64,000 nt of DNA from Pseudomonadota bacterium (GTDB lineage: Bacteria; Pseudomonadota; Gammaproteobacteria; Acidiferrobacterales; Acidiferrobacteraceae). Below the pieces are notes generated by a model. That model saw only the letters and a program-made list of their open reading frames with translations, searched no databases and was not told where the DNA came from. Each line of letters starts with the position of its first letter. Positions within the stretch are counted from its first letter, which is position 1. Both the position numbers and the translations under genes were made by a program. Positions 60,998 to 64,000 of the stretch are shown here, piece by piece. The stretch spans positions 18,399-82,398 of the forward strand of contig JAJYQN010000096.1 of the NCBI GenBank assembly GCA_021794595.1, read 5' to 3'.

Positions 60998-61798
60998 ATG
61001 AGAATGCTGCGTTGGATGATCGCGATCGCGCTGGTCGCGTTTACGGGTACGCGCGCTTTTGCCCACGAAGGCGGGCAGGGGCTGTCATGTAGGGCCTTTG
61101 CGGGCGAGTTCGTGCAGCTTGCCGCCAAGAACCATGGGCGATTTCAGGTATATCGCACGGGCCCGAAGGCCGCCACGCTCGGTATTTTGTTGCTGCCTGG
61201 GAGATCCGGCCTCGACGAACCGACACTGGCCTGGGCGGATAGGCTAGGAGCGGAAGGCTATAGGGTGGTGGCGGTAAATCTTTATGGTAAGGCCCGCGTG
61301 CCCAAGTCCCGCGCCGCGCCAATCAATAATCAGCGCCGGGCGGACGCCGAAGAGCGTTCCGCAATCCATTTTTTGGCGGCCCCGGGGCGCAAGATCGTGA
61401 CCCTCGGCTGGGGATCGACGGGCGCCCTGCAAGCGCTTGAGGCGAGCGCCGCCGATCCGGCTGACGTATCGGGTACGGTACTTTTTGACGGCGGCGTCTC
61501 GGCGCCCGCGTCTTTGGTCCAGCGCATTAAATCGCTTGTGCTGCTGGTCGCTTTTAATTCCACAACCCCGCTACCCAAGCTGCAAGCCTTCGAGGGACGG
61601 ATGCGCCTCTACGGCAAACCCCTCACCGTGCATTACTATAATGTGAAACCGAAGACCGTAGATCCCACGGGCCCCGACTTTGGCAGTACGATCGCCCAGG
61701 AGATATGGGTCCAGGTCGACAGCTTTTTCGGGCGCGTCCAGTTTCTTTGTCGGCGTTGTGCGCCTTACCAAAACTATCTGTTCGATTACCACAACTAG
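60998..61798 (+). CDS. Exported alpha/beta-hydrolase-like protein
   Basis: 266 residues with a Sec signal peptide MRMLRWMIAIALVAFTGTRAFA, cleaved after AFA. The mature part resembles the dienelactone-hydrolase branch: LGILLLPGRSGLDEPTLAWADRL, GYRVVAVNLYGKARVP, and KPLTVHYYNVKP. The usual nucleophile motif GxCxGG/GxSxG appears as LGWGSTGALQ (GWGST), with no Cys or Ser nucleophile in the normal place, so activity may be lost or altered. The C-terminal tail has two Cys (FLCRRCAPYQ). The substrate is unknown. It converges on argF. Confidence 0.75.
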   Translation: MRMLRWMIAIALVAFTGTRAFAHEGGQGLSCRAFAGEFVQLAAKNHGRFQVYRTGPKAATLGILLLPGRSGLDEPTLAWADRLGAEGYRVVAVNLYGKARVPKSRAAPINNQRRADAEERSAIHFLAAPGRKIVTLGWGSTGALQALEASAADPADVSGTVLFDGGVSAPASLVQRIKSLVLLVAFNSTTPLPKLQAFEGRMRLYGKPLTVHYYNVKPKTVDPTGPDFGSTIAQEIWVQVDSFFGRVQFLCRRCAPYQNYLFDYHN

Positions 61799-61817
61799 GC
61801 GTTCTTGCGGGTGATCT

Positions 61818-62717
61818 CTAGCTGAGCAGGAATTCCAAAAGCGCCTTTTGTGCGTGCAGCCGGTTCTCCGCCTCATCCCAAACCGCGCTTTGCGGGCCGT
61901 CGATGACATCTGACGCGACCTCGAGTCCGCGATAGGCGGGAAGGCAGTGCATGAAGAGGGCGTCTGGGTGGGCGCCATTCATGAGTGCTGTGTCGACACG
62001 GAATCCCGAAAACGCCTGGGTACGCGTTTCCTTCTCGGCCTCTTGGCCCATACTGGCCCAGGTGTCGGTCACCACGAGGTCGGCCCCGGCCACCGTCTCC
62101 TGTGGATCGTGCGACATCTTCACCGCCTGCCCGGCGGCGGCCACGATGTCGGCGTCCGGTTCGTAGCCCTTAGGGGTGGCCACCCGAAGGGTGAAGTCGA
62201 ATTGGCGCGCCGCGTTTATCCAGGAATGACAGACATTGTTGCCGTCCCCGACCCAGGCCACCGAGCGCCCGCGAATGTCGCCGCGCAGCTCGAAATAGGT
62301 TTGGATATCGGCCAGCAGCTGGCAGGGGTGGAATCGGTCCGTGAGCGCATTGATGACCGGGACTTGGGAGTGGGCGGCGAATGCCTCGAGCTTGGCGTGC
62401 TCGTGCGTACGAATGACGATGGCGTCGACCATACGCGATACCACCCGGGCCGTGTCTTCCAGGGGCTCGCCGCGGCCGAGTTGAAGCTCTGCCGGGGCCA
62501 GGAACATGCTGTTCCCGCCGAGCTGTGTGATGCCAGCCTCGAACGAGACGCGCGTGCGGGTCGAGGATTTCTCGAAAATGAGCGCGAGACTGCGCCCGCG
62601 TAGGTATTCGTGCGGCTCGCGTCGCCGAAGTATGGCCTTTAACGTCATGGCGCGCTCCACCAGCATCCGCAGCTCTTTGGAGCTGAAGTCGAGCAGGCTC
62701 AAAAAATGGCGCGTCAT
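61818..62717 (-). CDS. argF: Ornithine carbamoyltransferase
   Basis: ATG 62717 gives 299 aa; the ORF track extends upstream. Carbamoyl-phosphate binding [11 protein letters not shown] and ornithine loop HCLPAYRG are intact, as are [18 protein letters not shown] and [15 protein letters not shown]. It converts ornithine and carbamoyl phosphate to citrulline. It overlaps argD by 4 bp and follows it on the minus strand. Confidence 0.97.
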   Translation of the reverse strand: MTRHFLSLLDFSSKELRMLVERAMTLKAILRRREPHEYLRGRSLALIFEKSSTRTRVSFEAGITQLGGNSMFLAPAELQLGRGEPLEDTARVVSRMVDAIVIRTHEHAKLEAFAAHSQVPVINALTDRFHPCQLLADIQTYFELRGDIRGRSVAWVGDGNNVCHSWINAARQFDFTLRVATPKGYEPDADIVAAAGQAVKMSHDPQETVAGADLVVTDTWASMGQEAEKETRTQAFSGFRVDTALMNGAHPDALFMHCLPAYRGLEVASDVIDGPQSAVWDEAENRLHAQKALLEFLLS

Positions 62718-63895
62718 GACGCCAAAAACTCCCGAATGCTTGCTGCCGTCAGTTCGCCCAATTGCGCGGCCTCGGCGTCGCTTAGGATGAGGGGCGGCAA
62801 TAATCTGACGACCTTTTCCGCGGTGACGTTCAAAAGCAGACCGTGGCCTAAGGCGATTTTCATAATGGCCTGGCACGGCCTATCGAGCTCGATGCCTAAA
62901 AGCAGCCCCTGGCCGCGTACGACCTTGACGCCGGGTTCGCCTGCAAGTCGTGCTTTCAGGTCGGCTTGCAGCCGGGCGCCGAGCACCAAAGCGCGTTCCC
63001 AGGCCCGCATTCCCTCTAGCGTAGTGATCACGGCATCGGCCACGGCGCAGGCGAGGGGGTTTCCCCCAAATGTCGATCCGTGGTGTCCTGCCTGGAAGAG
63101 TTCGGCAGCCGCCCCGTGAGCGAGGCAGGCCCCGATAGGCAGTCCGTTCCCGAGCGCCTTGGCGAGTGTCATGATGTCCGGCCGGGCGTTTTCCTGTTGC
63201 CAGGCAAACCACGTGCCGCTGCGACACATCCCGGTTTGGATTTCGTCGAGAATCAAAAGCCAGCCGGCCTCATCGCAGAGCTTGCGCAAGCCCCTCAGAT
63301 AGCCGGGATCGGGTATCTGGATGCCCCCCTCCCCCAGAATCGGCTCCACCAGAACGGCTACCACCGTCTGGTCGCGCTCGCGGACTTGTTTAATCGCCCC
63401 CAGGTCGTTGAAGGGGACCCGGCGAAAGCCGGTCACGAGCGGTTCAAAGCCGGCCTGCACCTTGCGATTGCCGGTGGCGCTCAGGGTCGCCAGCGTGCGC
63501 CCGTGGAAGCTCCCTTCCATCACGATGACGGCAGGTGTTTCGATGCCCTTGCGGTGGCCATACAGACGTGCCAGCTTGAGCGCTGCCTCGTTGGCTTCGG
63601 CACCGGAGTTGGCGAAGAACACGCGATCCATGTGCGCGATCTCGCACAGCTCGGCGCCGAGCGCCTCCTGACCGGGGATCTCGTACCAGTTGGAGGTGTG
63701 TATGAGGCGCCGCGATTGGGTACAGATCGCGTCAATGACGGCCGGATGGGCATGCCCCAGACCGTTGACCGCGACGCCCGCTAAGCCATCGAGATATTTG
63801 CGGCCGCTTTTGTCCCAGAGCCACACCCCTTCGCCGTGTGTGAAGGCCACAGGAAGCCGCCCGTAGGTGGCCATAAGATGGTGTTCGGTTGGCAT
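62714..63895 (-). CDS. argD: Acetylornithine aminotransferase
   Basis: 393 residues. PLP-binding lysine in [14 protein letters not shown], the PLP contact region [19 protein letters not shown], and [14 protein letters not shown]. It transfers the amino group to N-acetylglutamate semialdehyde and may also act on succinyldiaminopimelate. With argF and argJ elsewhere in the window, part of the arginine pathway is assembled. Confidence 0.97.
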   Translation of the reverse strand: MPTEHHLMATYGRLPVAFTHGEGVWLWDKSGRKYLDGLAGVAVNGLGHAHPAVIDAICTQSRRLIHTSNWYEIPGQEALGAELCEIAHMDRVFFANSGAEANEAALKLARLYGHRKGIETPAVIVMEGSFHGRTLATLSATGNRKVQAGFEPLVTGFRRVPFNDLGAIKQVRERDQTVVAVLVEPILGEGGIQIPDPGYLRGLRKLCDEAGWLLILDEIQTGMCRSGTWFAWQQENARPDIMTLAKALGNGLPIGACLAHGAAAELFQAGHHGSTFGGNPLACAVADAVITTLEGMRAWERALVLGARLQADLKARLAGEPGVKVVRGQGLLLGIELDRPCQAIMKIALGHGLLLNVTAEKVVRLLPPLILSDAEAAQLGELTAASIREFLAS

Positions 63896-63912
63896 CGCGC
63901 CCCCAAAATATA

Positions 63913-63936
63913 AAGCGCCCCGGTGGCAGGGCGCTT
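63913..63936 (-). terminator. Intrinsic terminator upstream of argD
   Basis: AAGCGCCC-N8-GGGCGCTT is a perfect 8-bp stem. On the minus strand it is followed by TATATTTT, so it ends a minus-strand transcript that enters from beyond the window edge. Confidence 0.7.
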
Positions 63937-64000
63937 ATAAGAATAAGGATCGCGGCCGCCTGCGGCAGGGCGGGCAGTCCGATCAAGCGGCGCATCTTAC

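Overview
The window looks like a chromosomal segment of a GC-rich gammaproteobacterium. Core genes (lpxC, secA, argJ, coaE, pilD/pilB, parE/parC, truA, ettA, dapA, purL, argF/argD) are all of that type. An ars operon, a lipoate-binding LbpA-type protein with a dedicated ligase, a rubrerythrin/ferritin-like cluster and two hemerythrins would suit a metal-exposed, possibly sulfur-oxidising chemolithotroph of the Acidiferrobacter/Acidithiobacillus kind. That assignment is inference: no rRNA gene is present. LAYOUT. 1-9.2 kb: 3' end of lpxC, a small membrane protein, an M23 peptidase, secA, argJ, a Nudix-ThiE fusion, a YqjD/YqjE-like pair, then coaE and pilD on the minus strand. 9.3-11.05 kb: pilB, with no pilC between it and pilD. 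11.2-14 kb: rubrerythrin, Fe-S oxidoreductase, an encapsulated-ferritin (EncFtn)-like protein and DUF3501, preceded by a PerR-box-like palindrome lying over a promoter. 14-18.9 kb: parE, parC, truA. 18.9-24.5 kb: an accessory island with arsR-arsI-arsB-arsC, decayed IS3 fragments, a Tat-signal ORF split by an in-frame amber codon, and a small membrane protein. 24.5-26.4 kb (minus): phoH and a Bcp peroxiredoxin. 26.7-33.1 kb: two large hybrid histidine kinases, the first with six 276-bp HAMP-type repeats. 33.1-39.7 kb: a GalT-like enzyme, dapA, a short lipoprotein, purL. 39.7-44.2 kb: an sLpl(AB)-like lipoate ligase, a DNR-like Crp/FNR regulator, an LbpA/GcvH-like protein, two hemerythrins, a mini-thioredoxin, DUF488 and a CopD-like membrane protein, with two perfect CTTGAC-N4-GTCAAG palindromes. 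44.5-55.2 kb (minus): a complete Wsp-type chemosensory operon (CheW, CheR-TPR, CheW, MCP, CheA-REC, CheB) ending in a REC-GAF-PAS-GGDEF-EAL protein whose GGDEF motif is GGNEF and whose EAL domain looks intact. 55.2-57.2 kb: a hairpin-rich intergenic stretch and an IS110-family element whose upstream flank can fold like a bridge RNA. 57.2-64 kb: an Atm1-like ABC exporter whose reading frame runs into the IS, ettA, a secreted hydrolase-like protein, argF and argD. HOW THEY WORK TOGETHER. Three local regulatory units stand out: a peroxide/iron unit (PerR-like box, rubrerythrin, EncFtn-like), a DNR-type unit (regulator, lipoate-binding protein, hemerythrins, thioredoxin) and a Wsp-like unit that probably lowers rather than raises c-di-GMP. 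All functional statements are from sequence reading and family knowledge; no database search was run.
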